Positions 42,331-54,400 of a DNA stretch of 64,000 nucleotides are shown piece by piece. This DNA is from Polytrichum commune (Eukaryota > Streptophyta > Polytrichopsida > Polytrichales > Polytrichaceae): contig OX485809.1 in assembly GCA_950295325.1 (NCBI GenBank), positions 15,316,001 through 15,380,000 of the forward strand, read 5' to 3'. Under the pieces are notes generated by a model that was given only the letters and a program-made list of their open reading frames with translations, was not told the DNA's origin and ran no database searches. Position numbers and translations under genes: made by a program. Position 1 is the first letter of the stretch, and each line of letters opens with the position of its first letter.

Positions 42331-45300
42331 TCATGGGGTATCTTGGTTGACCCCTCTATCCTGAGATTTGCGAAAGCTTTGCATCTCTCCAGGCTGTCTG
42401 GAAGGTCGGAATACAACCTCCTCTTCCTCACCTCTCGTTTCCTTACCTGAAAAACCCTGCGTACCCACAGAGTCTTCCTTCAATAGACTATATTGCTCTG
42501 CTGAATCCAATTCCTGCTCCAGGGCATTTTCTGAATCATCAGTCCTATATCTTTGACCACCCCTTGATATCCTTAAAGGGGGAGGAGGATGATCCTCAAA
42601 CATTTGATTCTGCAAATATTGCCTTCTTGAAGGACGAGATGATATACTCCCTGTCTGAGGTTGCTCAATATCGTAATCAAGAAATAATCCTTCCCTGCTT
42701 TTCTTTAGACTACTAGAGTTTCTATCATCATCTGGTTCCAGCCTACGTTGAATGCCACTACTAGATGCTTCAATATTACTCTGTCGGTTCCATCTGCTCT
42801 CTAATGGTTGACTCTGCCTCGATCCACTTAACCCAGACAATTCACCCCCCTCCAATTGGTTGTCCCAATCCTCCTTGTCCTGCATTTCCATTGTACTCAA
42901 TTGCATCGACGTAGAACGAGGCTTGTTGCGCCTACTATTATAGCTTTGCATCTGCCAAGGCTCCCTAGAACTCTGCTTCCCCATGTTCACATCCTTAATA
43001 TCCTCTACTGACCCACTGTCATAATTCCAATCCACTTCCCTTGCTTGTCTGAGTTGTCGTCTAGATGACTGATTGATGCCATCCCCATCCCAAGAACTCC
43101 TCTGCAAATCGTCCTCAAATGTCCACATTCGCCTGGGTTCGAGAGGAGTGTAGGGTTCTTCATCCTGCGCCCACATCCTATCCGATTCACTACTTGCCAT
43201 TTGTCTAGGTGTACTTGATGTAGGTCGACCGTATCGATCCCAAGCTCTCCGAGAGCCTCCACGAGTCGACATTTGTCGCCTATCATCATCATCATCATCA
43301 TCAAGCTCCCACTCGTTGTTGTAGTCATCATCCCATCCCGACTCCGGCTGCCTAGATTTCACAGTAGGCTCACCTCTTCTACTCCTATTCTTTTGTTCCC
43401 CTCTTCTACTCTCAACTTCATCATCATAGTCTACAGTTTGTAATCTGTTTCTTAGACTATTATTGGTTGACCGCTTCACCGGCTCCAGCCTTCTTAGAGA
43501 TTCTAACCTCACATCTTTATCAAGAATGCTCTCAAACCTCTCATCAGTGAGTTGGAATTGCTCCTGAAGTCTTGGAATTTGTGCATCTGCAGAGATGTTT
43601 TCCATGTTGACACTCTGCTGCTGTTCCAAGGTTTTCTTGCCAATATAATCTCCTGATTGAGGGAGACTATCGTTCCCAGCTTTTACCCGATCCTGCCAGA
43701 TGGACCACAAGATGTTGTCAGAAAATCCACAAGAATTTTTACAAATGCCAATTTTGTTTGTTCTGTCTGTGGTAGTCGCATATGGGCAAGGTGGCCCTGC
43801 ATCCCATGGAAACTCCAAGGTTTAGCTGCCTGAGGCTGCAATTAGTGCTCAGATGGGTGACCTTCCTAGCACTTGATTTCCGGTGCATCCTACCACCTAA
43901 GGTCCACCCACTCATAGTGGGGGTATCCAGGTGAAACGGATATTTCCAATCAACCATGTGGGAACCTGGTGGCCTGCCCTTGGCGGAGAGAGGTACAGGC
44001 CAACATGTCTGCGCCCATTCAAGGCGTTCACCTTTGAAAGGAGGCATTCTCTTCAGGGGTTCCTCTAATTCTTGTCATGCCATTTTGGGTTTACGAAGGG
44101 GCTTAGATAAACTTGAAGACGAAGCTACACCATAATTCATGCCGGTGGCAACATTGGTGTCATCATTTTCTCTTCTTCATCAAATCAAGTGTGGGCAATT
44201 GCTTGCATGCCCACACATATAGATACATGTGAAACTGACTTTTCCCTTCTTTCTCTATTTGGGACCAAGTAATTAAAATTACACATACCTTCGGTGGTGG
44301 CAGCAAGGAAGGCCAAGAGTACTTTTCTCTCAAATCCTCACTCAAGACCTCGAACACCTGCCTCTCAATGCAAGGCTCCTCGGCAAGCCAGATGCCCAAC
44401 TTTGGTAGATACACCTCTCGGACTGCCATGAAGCGGGCCAAATTCTTGAGGTCAGATAGAACAAGGACCTCCACTGGCTCCCCGACTTGCACCTGGAGCC
44501 TCTTGCCCGGCACCCCTACTTTCATCTGCACACCAAAGTGGTCTGCAATCTTTTAGTTCCGCATGAACAAAATTTGAAATTTTCATCCAGTTCATACTGG
44601 TTTGAAACCTACTACACGAGCATTTTGAACATTTTGAACATGACGAGGTGTAACAAAAGGCACTTAGAGGCACACCCATGGAAGACTTTTTTAGTAACAT
44701 GATTCCGCTTATATAGTACCATTATGCTGCAGTTTTATTGTGCCATGGGAATGTAAGCTAGTTCTTGAAACCATAGGATATACAAGATGATGTCCTTGCC
44801 CTATCTGTGTACCCATGTGCTATGATAATAACATAGTAAAGAAACTACATGAGTGCAACCGATCAGATCATGCTTAAGGACTGCATAACTTGCTAGATTC
44901 AAAAGGCCATTGTAATGGAAGCATCTGGATTCGCAGCAAGACTTCTTACACACATTCATTCATGCCAAAGACCTGGGATTGGCGGGGTACTTTGGAGGCT
45001 AATTAAAATGATGGACATAAGAACTGCATAACTTGCAAGAATTGGAAGGCCATTGTATTGGAAGCATCTGGATTCGCAGCAGAACTTCTTACACAATCAT
45101 CAATTCCAAAGACCTGGGGTTAGCGGGGTACTTTGGAGGATGCTATATGAAATGAAGGACATAAGGATTACATAACTTGCTAGATTCAGAAGACCAATGT
45201 ATTGGAAAGACCTGGAATCACGACAGAAATTCTTACACAAATACATCAATATCAAAGAACTGGGATTGGCGGGGGTACTTTGGAGGAGGCTAATCAAAAT

Positions 45301-46053
45301 CAAGCACACAAAAACTACGTAACTTGCAATATTCAGGAGGCCAGATTCGCAGCAAAAATTCTTACACATATTCACCAACATCGAAAACTCGAAATTCAAA
45401 CATAGGACATGATAACCATAGAGGACACATGCAAATACAACTCTCAGGGGAAAAAAAGGAGGAAGCAAACATACTTCCAAAGTAGCCGAGCTGCCATCCC
45501 CAATGACAAGCTCCAGAACTGGCCTCTGGATAGGCTTTGCATCAAAAATCTCTTGAAACACATCAGCACTTTGCATTCTTCGAGGGGGCCTCACCACCTT
45601 GGCATACAGAACCCGGGCTTTCCATACCCCAGCATAAGGATACTGAACCCGGAGGGCAGTGTTGGCAAATGCGGTGCTCAACACAGGGTCCCAAGCCCAG
45701 TACAAGGAAGCCATAGCTGCCGCCACGGTGTTGTAATTGTAAAGAGCCGCCGAACCTGCAAGCGAGATTGCCAATCTGGCCACCCATGTGGCCGGAGTGC
45801 CTATCTTCTCCACTCTCTGCTGCGCTGAGCCTGTCCATGGTAAGACATCCGCTAGCTCATCCTTCCTTAACTTCGTGATTCCAGGCTTGGGCTTGGGGTT
45901 TTTGACTTTAGGATTGGGATTGGAATTAGTGGCTTTACTCATCATGGGCATGCGAGTGCCATGGTTTTGATGATTTCTAACATGCGTGCACACAAGTGGA
46001 TTCGCAACTAACCCTCTGCTTGCCACGCTCCCCAGTCCCAAGGTTTGAGGCAT
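42331..46053 (-). CDS. predicted plastid membrane protein, unknown function
   Basis: Three exons, all in phase 0, join to 725 aa: 46053-45475, 44525-44289 and 43692-42331. The N-terminus (MPQTLGLGSVASRGLVANP, few acidic residues) looks like a plastid transit peptide. A proline/asparagine/lysine linker follows, then DELADVLPWTG. Residues about 95-140 hold hydrophobic segments (TWVARLAISLAGSAALYNY, TVAAAMASLYWAWDPVLST). Exon 2 has VQVGEPVEVLVLSDLKNLAR and ends in LREKYSWPSLLPPPK. Exon 3 codes for a long low-complexity tail rich in Arg, Ser, Asp and Gln (for instance a run of Asp near residue 400). I do not recognise the family. The ATG at 46053 is the first in frame after a stop; a TTG-started extension to 46095 is unlikely. 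Confidence 0.8.
43772..43890 (+). pseudogene. 5S rRNA-like sequence, 119 bp, antisense within an intron
   Basis: Its length equals that of 5S rRNA, and landmarks fall at the right places. CCCATGGAAACTCC (43804-43817) lies near 5S nt 33-46, and box C-like GATGGGTGACCT (43852-43863) near 5S nt 80-91. The end GTGCATCC resembles the 3' end of 5S. In between are AGGTTTAGC (5S AGTTAAGC) and TAGTGCTCAG (5S TAGTACTAGG). It is too diverged to be functional rRNA. It lies in intron 2 of the plastid-protein gene, on the opposite strand. It could be a 5S pseudogene or the head of a 5S-derived SINE whose body is 43891-44050. Confidence 0.7.
44879..45390. repeat. intronic tandem repeat, about 145-bp unit
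   Basis: Units start at about 44879, 45021, 45166 and 45311. They share ACTGCATAACTTGC, GCCATTGTA(A/T)TGGAAGCATC, TGGATTCGCAGCA, CTTCTTACACA and GGGATTGGCGGGGTACTTTG. The array lies in intron 1 (45474-44526) of the plastid-protein gene. The fourth unit is truncated. Confidence 0.88.
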
Positions 46054-46624
46054 AACTGCAAATTGTGATGACGCAATTCTCAAATTCTCAAACAAACCAA
46101 AAAAATACCCGCTCCGCTACTCCTCATCCTCACGCAATATGCTGCCACGAGACTAGGTATTGTTTGCTCAATCTGCACAAAAAAACTCCGAGAATTCCTT
46201 CCTTCAAAACCCTCCCCCGACTCCACAAATTCTGATGTGAGCATCACCATTGTTTTGATGTGTCACACACGATTCTAAGTTTCTCCCGATGTCAAAAATG
46301 GGTTCGGGAATTGCGAGGTGTTGCATTCTCGTTGTCGAATCGCCTCCACGCACTTTCAGATAAAATATATTCGACAGAAAATCTGACCATCGCCTTCGCC
46401 GTAGCAAGCTCTCTTGGTGGATGAGAAAGCCCGTCGCTATGAACAAAGATGGCTCCTCTAGGATAAATAGATTGGATGAACGTTCTCACAAAATCCCATC
46501 GTTCACCTAGTGCAATTCCTTGACAAATTGACGATCTTATGTTGCAAATAAAATTACAAGTTTTTGAAATCTTGTAGTGATTCATAAACACTAACATTGC
46601 ACATTGTATTTGAATCTTAATATA
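46054..46624 (-). other. upstream region of the plastid-protein gene
   Basis: It probably contains promoter and 5' UTR. Two overlapping minus-strand open frames (46204-46446 and 46292-46597) occur, without a recognised domain or splice link to the gene. Confidence 0.4.
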
Positions 46625-47281
46625 CTACATTGATTATCCCAATTAGTGAGGGAGGGCTAATAGTGTGTGTGGGAAATTAGTGAAGGTGATACTAAATTTC
46701 TTTAAGCTATGGAAATTAGTGCCACCAAAAGATTTAGGAAGCACTCTTCATCTCAACACTATCCATTGAGAATACTATTCATAATAGCACTATTTATTGA
46801 AAGTGTCAACATTTTTCTTCCTAGCTATTTATTGACAAGCATGTGTTTGTATATCATTTTTTCGATCACTTTCTACAAGCCATAACATTACTCAACTTAT
46901 GAGTTGTCGAGGAGGAGGCTAATAGCCTCTTCCCGAAATGTCGCCCTCTAGAGCGGCCATGTCACCTCAATCTTTGTTAGGTTTAGGGTTCATTTTTAGC
47001 TACCCTAACTTCAAATTCAATCTAAAGCAATGGGAATCCGGCGTCCAAAGTCTTTATTCTCAAATCTATTGTTGGGCCCATGAACATAGCTTATCAACTA
47101 AGTAATGTTATGGCACCTTAGAGCACGCATTAATTTTCTTGAAATATATGGTGAATGAGCATTATTTCATGAATTGAGTACCACTCAATAAAAATTTCAG
47201 ACCTCCCTTTTTTTAAGACTTGGAAAAATAGTGCGTGTTTCGGGAATTAGCAACACACACGAATTGGGGTTATCAGTGTAC
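46625..47281. mobile_element. MITE-like element of family C, longer variant
   Basis: The left end TACATTGATTATCCCAATTA plus GTG is inverted at the right end (CACACACGAATTGGGGTTAT plus CAGTGTA). The ends match those of copies at 35791 and 39142. The interior of about 600 bp is different and non-coding, so this may be a different deletion derivative of the same transposon. Confidence 0.7.
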
Positions 47282-47584
47282 TTAAAAATTGGCTCTTGTT
47301 ATGTCCTTATTATTAGATTCTCGTAGTATGTGCAAACCTCTTATGTAGATGTCTACTACTTCTAAGGTTTAATACCCTATTAGCAGGCAAAAATAACTTG
47401 GGCTAAAAATAACAATATAATCAATTGCGCTTATATTTTCAAGAAGGTAATTTGACAAGTTGCTATGATCATTAGATTTTAGTTAGTTGCTTGGCTTTAA
47501 TCTTCCTTGGCTATTTCATCAATTTTATCATGCCTAAGTTTCATGGTTACGACTATGTGTTCCCCAAAAAATAAAGTTGGGTCA

Positions 47585-47946
47585 CTAGGCCTAATTCGGT
47601 GAGTTATGTCAATCAGACACCCATATTTGAGTGGTGTGCGTTTAGGTGTGACTTTAAGAATGGATACTAAAAAGACTTATAATCATAAGAGATTGGACTA
47701 CATGTTAAATATTTGTTGACTATTCTAGGTTCGATAGTGAACATAATGTGTGTGTGTGTGTGTAGGGGGGAAGTTGTATGATCATTTGAGAAGAAAAGGG
47801 ATTTATCACTATGAAGAAGATATTCATATGAGGAAAATGACTAAGGCCTCAATTTGGATTTACTAATCATCTCAAACTAATTGCGTATTTGGTATCCTAA
47901 GAGAAGTGGGCACAAAGCTAAACATGTCCATTTAGCCACTTACCTT
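47585..47946 (+). mobile_element. MITE family A, copy 4
   Basis: The interior has the family sequence (CACCCATATTTGAGTGGTGT, GAGATTGGACTACATGTTAA). A TG microsatellite (47744-47763) has expanded inside it. It ends CATGTCCATTTAGCCACTTACCTT. Confidence 0.7.
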
Positions 47947-48408
47947 GGAGCTTACTTGAACACAATGTACACGAGGGCCAGAGAAAGAGGAGATAATTAA
48001 GTAACAAGGAAGGAATAAGATGGACGAGAGGGTGGTAGGATTTGGCTTGTTTTTGTTAGGCTATATGTACTCAGTCATTTCTCCAATGATGTGGCACCTC
48101 TATAGAATTGTATCTCTCTAAATAATTAAAAGATATTCTTAAGGTGAATTAAGTGAAGATGAATTAAAGGTCAAATGCTTAGGTGGGGAGACAGCCTTCT
48201 ATATATTGAAAACTTAAGTGAGAAGTCTCAGAAAAAAACAATACCCATAACAGGGAGACAGACAACAAGGCTAGTTGATTTTTAGAAGTAATTTACAGGT
48301 CTTATTGTTCAAAAGTGTCGATGTGAGATGTGCATTCAAAATACATGCAAGTAGCTTGCTCACTGCTTCAAAGCAAAACTGAACTCCTCAAGCCTACAGA
48401 AATTCATT
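47947..48408 (-). other. 3' UTR region of PARN and flank
   Basis: The part nearest the PARN stop (about 48260-48408) is the 3' UTR sequence that is also found in the pseudogene copy at 41625-41770. Confidence 0.55.
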
Positions 48409-51400
48409 CTAGAGCTGAATGAGAGGCTCTTGAAACTCTGCAGTACTCCTGAAGGGGCCAAACATCATAGGCCATCCTGCGTCTTTGATGGCCTGAGTGA
48501 CAATAGAAACGTCATTGCAATTGCTGATTGTCACATAGCATGTCATTTGGTTCAACCACAAAATCCTGTCGATTTCACATCCAATGCCACTGAAGCGGAG
48601 CATGAGTTCATCTTGAGATGGCAAGGGCAGCGCGTTTGTTGATGAAAGAATAAACATAGATGAACGATCCGGAATTGGAATGGGGCCCTCAAGCGGAAGG
48701 TATGCGAGGTCGCTTCGCATCACAAATATTCTGTTGTTGAATTCTTGAATTGCCTGTGACCGTCAAAATGAGAACACCAAGCAGTCAGTATGATGTCCAT
48801 GGCAATGATAAAACTGAACTGAGTTTCGCAACATATCTTGCAATTCAGAAGTTCAAGTCCACCATGTAGCTGGAATTATTTATGCTAGATGAGGCACCGT
48901 CAGGGAGGTCACACTGTGTAAGATATCAAGAACCACTTGCAAAATAATGTAGTGTGGAATCAAATCTGAAGGAGTAAAATTTATAAAAAAATTAACATAA
49001 ATACTGTATATGGTACTGGAAATTTCATTTTTGAAAAGACTAGATATATTCTAAGAATAGTCTAAAAACATGTGGAATATCCTGTGAATATGCATATTAC
49101 TTCATAGCACCCCCCTGAAAATAGACCTTTATTGCACATGGTTCATATCCCTACAAGGGAGTTAGTCTCCCCGAGTAGACACTATAACAGGCTCAGTGTT
49201 CTATCTGCACTACAATCGCTCATTAGACTCTAGAATCATCCTTAGACTCAACGAGACTTTTGGTTGGGAGTTGGGTTGTTTTGCTGAAAATACCTTCCAT
49301 GTTCAGTAGGTTTTCAAGACATCCTCAGAGGTTCATAGTGTGGAGGTTTAAATGAGAATCATTCTATAGCGGTTCATTGTGGGTCAGACTCATTTTGGCA
49401 TGCCAAGAGGTGCTAAAATGAGTTTGGCCCTCAATGAACCAAAACAGGGTGCTCTTCATTCAAAATCAAAATTATACCTCCAAGAATGCACCACAAGTGG
49501 AAAGAAATTATTGATTTTGTATACAAAACGACCAATGGGAAATATTAAGGCACCACCTCTTGACTAAAAGTCCAATTGAGTTCAAGGACAACTCTATTCT
49601 AAGAAACTTTCAACCACAAAAGCTCTCTAGCAAAGCTCATGTAGGAGCTTGTCAAGGTTCTTAAAAGCACGTACCTGGAATTCCAAGGGATTCTTGGCAC
49701 GCTCGTTACTGATCGATTTAGCCTCAAAAAGCTTAGTTAGCCAAACAAAAATTGTTCCAGTCATGTATGCATCAAATCTGCAGTCAGAGTGAGGACAACT
49801 TCAGACACCCAAGCAGAATAACATCACATTCAGACTTAAATTATGTGTTGTTAGCTTGAAAAATGGAAGGGTAGGGCAAAACTGTACCCAGCTTCATGAT
49901 AGCGGCTTGGTTCATCAGCTGTTGGTGTATAACGATCAAACTCGTCAGCATGTTCTATTCTGGGCAATTCCACTCTCGTCAACTGCCCTTGCGTGCTTGC
50001 ACGAACTGTAGAAAGAAAATCCATCAAAATTCATCAGTAAAGTTAAAATTATTTCTGGACATATCGTGACAACTAGAACTAATGCTGAACGTTTTTTAAT
50101 TTTGTTGCATAGTGGTTGATGATCCAAAGGGGAAAAACATCAAGCAAACCACCCAATTTTTGTTGGTGCAACTATGTGTGACATGGTCCTTCCTAACATT
50201 TCAGGAAAAATAAGGAGAGGAGGTAGGATTCCTTCTCGGAACCAGCATGCCCTAAATCATAGTCAACACCAACACCATCGCCTTAGTCTAGTCTAAGAAC
50301 AGCAAAAGAGGATAATGCCTATGTTTGCCAACACTAGCATACAGTATAGAGTCTCTTCGCCTGCAGGTTGGCTACTGCCTCAAGCAAGAGGTGGACTCTT
50401 TCTAACAACCATAACCATGGCCACTCAATCGCCCATCGTTCTTCCCCTACTAAGGTCGCTGAGCCCCTCAATACCCATAACTTTGTCCAGTCTAAGGTAT
50501 ACATTTCTTCTCCTCATACAAAACGCCTACTTCTGGGTGAAAAATGATGCAATATTTTCCTAAAACGAACCCTCTAGTTCTAAGGATTAACAAAACATTG
50601 CATTGATTGGGACACCCACAAAGTCAATGCTCAACACCCACTCAACACTAACCACTTTAGGCACACCTACCATAACATTGTCCAATTGAGTATGGAGAGT
50701 GGGTGGGACAGGGAATTAGTCAGATACTATCCGGGATCTTTACCATGGTCATTCTCTTATCTGAGATTCAGCCTAATAAACTCGGGTGAAGTACTGTCAC
50801 TGACTATTATTAGAATAATATCGTTGATAGCAGCTGAATAATGTTAGGATACACCTTACCACTTAAAAACTGGATCTACACTTTAAAGATTTGTCAAAAA
50901 TTGAGGTGCAGTCACCTTGATCTCATTGTTGTGGCATTGGATGTGGACAGGATTTGCTAATCAACTAGATTTCTTCCTAGTTTTATTGCACGTCAGAAGA
51001 GACCAAACCTCCTGGAAGCAACTGAAATAGGCTTGTCTAAGGTAGACAACCTTTAAACGATTACTTTTTCTAACTAACCCACTTCTCCTAGGATATGAAA
51101 CACGCGATTAGTACGAGATACTTAGCAAATCCAAATCAAGGATGTAACCATTTTCCTCATCAATTTTGGAGCTCATATGTATATCTTATGCATTATCAAA
51201 GTGAAAATTCTCGTACCCTAAATGGTCTTTTAAGTCCCCCAAATTATGTTGAGTCGAGCCTAGAATGGTTATCATCTTTTGAGAACAGTCCAATCTCTTT
51301 TAAACACATGGCTTTTTTGGTATCTGTTCTTGGAGGCACACCTAACCACATCCAGTCAAATATAGATGTCTTAATAAGAAAAGTAACCGAATAAGAGCAC

Positions 51401-54400
51401 AACATCCCATGTTAAAGTGTGTTCAAATGTGTGAATGCACTTACGCCGTGAAAGATCTGCAAGTATAACATGTACATTGTTGCTGCCCTCTTGGTATGTT
51501 TCAGCAGCCAAGCTTTCCTCATTGTGGACGTTGCCTTTAGCAGCTTCATTTTCTAGTATCATATTGTTGCAACTGTCATCAGTACTTGGGGCATTGCTTT
51601 GATGCTCAACATCTCCTTCAGCACTAACTGCAGTTTCAGAATCACTCGCTTTTGGTCCAAGGTAACTGTGAAGTTCCTCCAGTGATGTGTAAGGAAGTAA
51701 ATTAGGAAAGAATCCAGCAAGATACTTGGTGTCATATAGGCCACCAGGAAACAGGAGTTTCAGCTGTCCATCACCCGACCCAATAATCAGTAGCAAATTG
51801 ATATGCACTTCAATCAATGGAATTTATTTGGCTTACAGATAACAAACAAATCCTGGGGGTACACAGAGGAAGATAATATTAAAGGTAAGGTTTGTATGTA
51901 TATTTTGGGTTATTATTTGATGTTCCTAATCTGTACAATCATCCAGGCTTGAAATGCAAAATCAAGATTCTAGCCATGAGTGGACTAGTACATATATGTG
52001 GGGTTGGATAGCAAGACAGCCAAGCCTAGCTTCTCACTAAAACTATGTTGATTATGGTTAATAGTGCGCGATGTACCCTGGGCAACCCTATAGCATGGCC
52101 ATGATACACACAAACACGCAAGAAAATAATGTGCAACCCTAATTACACTTGTCATGCACCCCTGATATATCCACCTCCTTCCCCTAGATTAGAAGTCTTT
52201 TAAATGCACTCTATTTTCAATCCAATAGAAATATTGTAACTTACAATGTGGACCTCTGAACTTAACTGTGGGTTTGTAAAAAGTGTGCACTCACAGTATT
52301 ATCCCCACTGTTTTAGTGTATAAATAAGGTCAATAGTGTGGCCCACAGTATTTACCATAATCACTGGAGCTAATCTTGAAGACTAGGATGAACTCAACAC
52401 CAATTTCCAAGGTGTAAAGAAAAGTTTCTCTGAATCTAAGGTAGATGTGCCCTAAATCTAACACGACAATAATCTAGACACCTGTACTTGAGTGTTGTCT
52501 GTTTAGGTGTAGATCTAAGAACTGGCACCAAACAGACATGTGTTTGAAAGAGGTTGGATTACATGCTCAAAGTATGTTGATCATTCTAGGCTCAATAGTC
52601 AACTTGATTGGGGGGGACCTATATGACCACTTATTGAGCACGAGAATCACCACTTTGATAACGATTAAGATATTCGTATGAGCTCTACAAATATGAGGTA
52701 AATGGCTACAAACACAATTTGGATTTGCTAATCATCATGGACGAATTGCGTTTTTTATAACCTACATGAAGTGATGCAAAGAGAAAAGTATTCATCAAAG
52801 GCATGTCTACCTTACATTGGAAAAGAAATTTACTGGCAGGAGTCCTACGACATACCTGCTCCCGAAAGTCATCCAGAGATGGAGGAAGCTGCCCAATGAA
52901 TTGCTGGTAAATATATGCTAAATCCATCAGCATATTGTGTCCCACAACAGGCTTGTTACACATCGTCAGAAGTTGCATCACGTTTGCAAATCCTTTCGCT
53001 CGCTCCACCTGCCGTTGCCTCTTTGCTGCTACCTCTGACTCCTGTGCAGCTACCATTTCAGAAGTGGCTCTCGTTAACTTCAAGCTCGACTTACGAGCAC
53101 CCGGAGCTCTCTACAACGAATATATACCCAGTTAGTACTTCAAAGGTACACACCAACATCACAAACCTCTGATTTCATATATCATCAACATCAATTTCAC
53201 ATAGATTCAATCAAATCAAACAACAACTATCAGACAATGCCTCCCAGACATAGCATCGCAGTTTTCATAATTGAAGTCTCTGTATTTTACTGTTGTAAAA
53301 CCTAAACTACCATGCTACATGCCTTCTTCCAGTGGAGAAAGTGAACAGACAAACACAATTTCCACATGCAGTTCAACATGTCACAGGCGTTGCAACTTGA
53401 CAAGAAAAGACTTTGCACAAAACATCTGATTAAGTGTGGCCCACACTAGTCACCCTCGACCCACTAGCAATCACTGGGTGGCAACTAGAGAGGGTGCCAT
53501 ATGACACTTGGTGCTACATGACAAGTCATGTACACCACTCTAGTTAACGTGGAACATCATGTTTAATGCCACGCTGAATCAGATTTTCAGTGTTAGCCAT
53601 CATACCTGGAGGACTCACACATGTCATCTACAAAGTGCACAACGGAAAATGTAAGTAGTAGCCTACAACATTTGGTTTTTATGCAAGGTGTATACCAGGT
53701 GCTCAATGTAGAAGTCTGATTTTCCATACTCTTGCTCCAGGTGCTGATACAAGGCAGCGCGCAAATAGCTGTTACTAGGCTCCAGAGTCAGCGTCACAGG
53801 TTCCATGTCAGAACACTCACTGCCCACCTCTTTTACAGCAGTGCTCTCCATCCAGGACCGAACACTCTCCATTTGTTGAGCAACAAAATTTCGGTCATCC
53901 TCCTTCTTCAGTACAATTGCATCCCTAGGTTCTCTTAGCTCAGCTTTCTTCTCCCACTTCAGCTGCTCAAGGGTTACATATGGTATCCCTGCATCCATAT
54001 GTCATTGTTCACCTACAATGTCAGGTCAGAAAGTTGCAGACTATCTCCTTATATACTGTTCAAGCCTAGTACACTTAACCCACCAGAAGTAGAATTTGGT
54101 TACTCCAGGAGGAACCCCAAGTCTGTAGGAAATTCATTAACTACTCAGCTCGGAGATTTAATAAAGTCGGAGAAGGTTGGTCCTGAGTACCAATTGACTG
54201 CAAGCCTTAGCGAAGCAGATGGCACAACACCATTCATGATTATCTAAAAAACATATACAACGACCCCCTGATGCTTTGCACCCCTCGGTAATCCATTTTC
54301 CTGCAGTGAAAAGAGCAAAGTATCACCCGTTCACCAGCTGAAGTGGTTGTCTTCTGTCTGTCACAAATGGCAATTTGCAATACCAAACATACTGTAATGT

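Noticed and set aside
43739-44047. 102-aa minus-strand ORF and the N-terminal part of the 495-aa frame (43693-43818)
   Set aside because: They lie over the 5S-like element in intron 2. A good acceptor (CTGGCAG) at 43693 gives an in-phase exon without this segment.
46204-46597. Two overlapping minus-strand ORFs upstream of the plastid gene
   Set aside because: No domain, no conserved splice link, overlapping frames; likely leader or promoter sequence.
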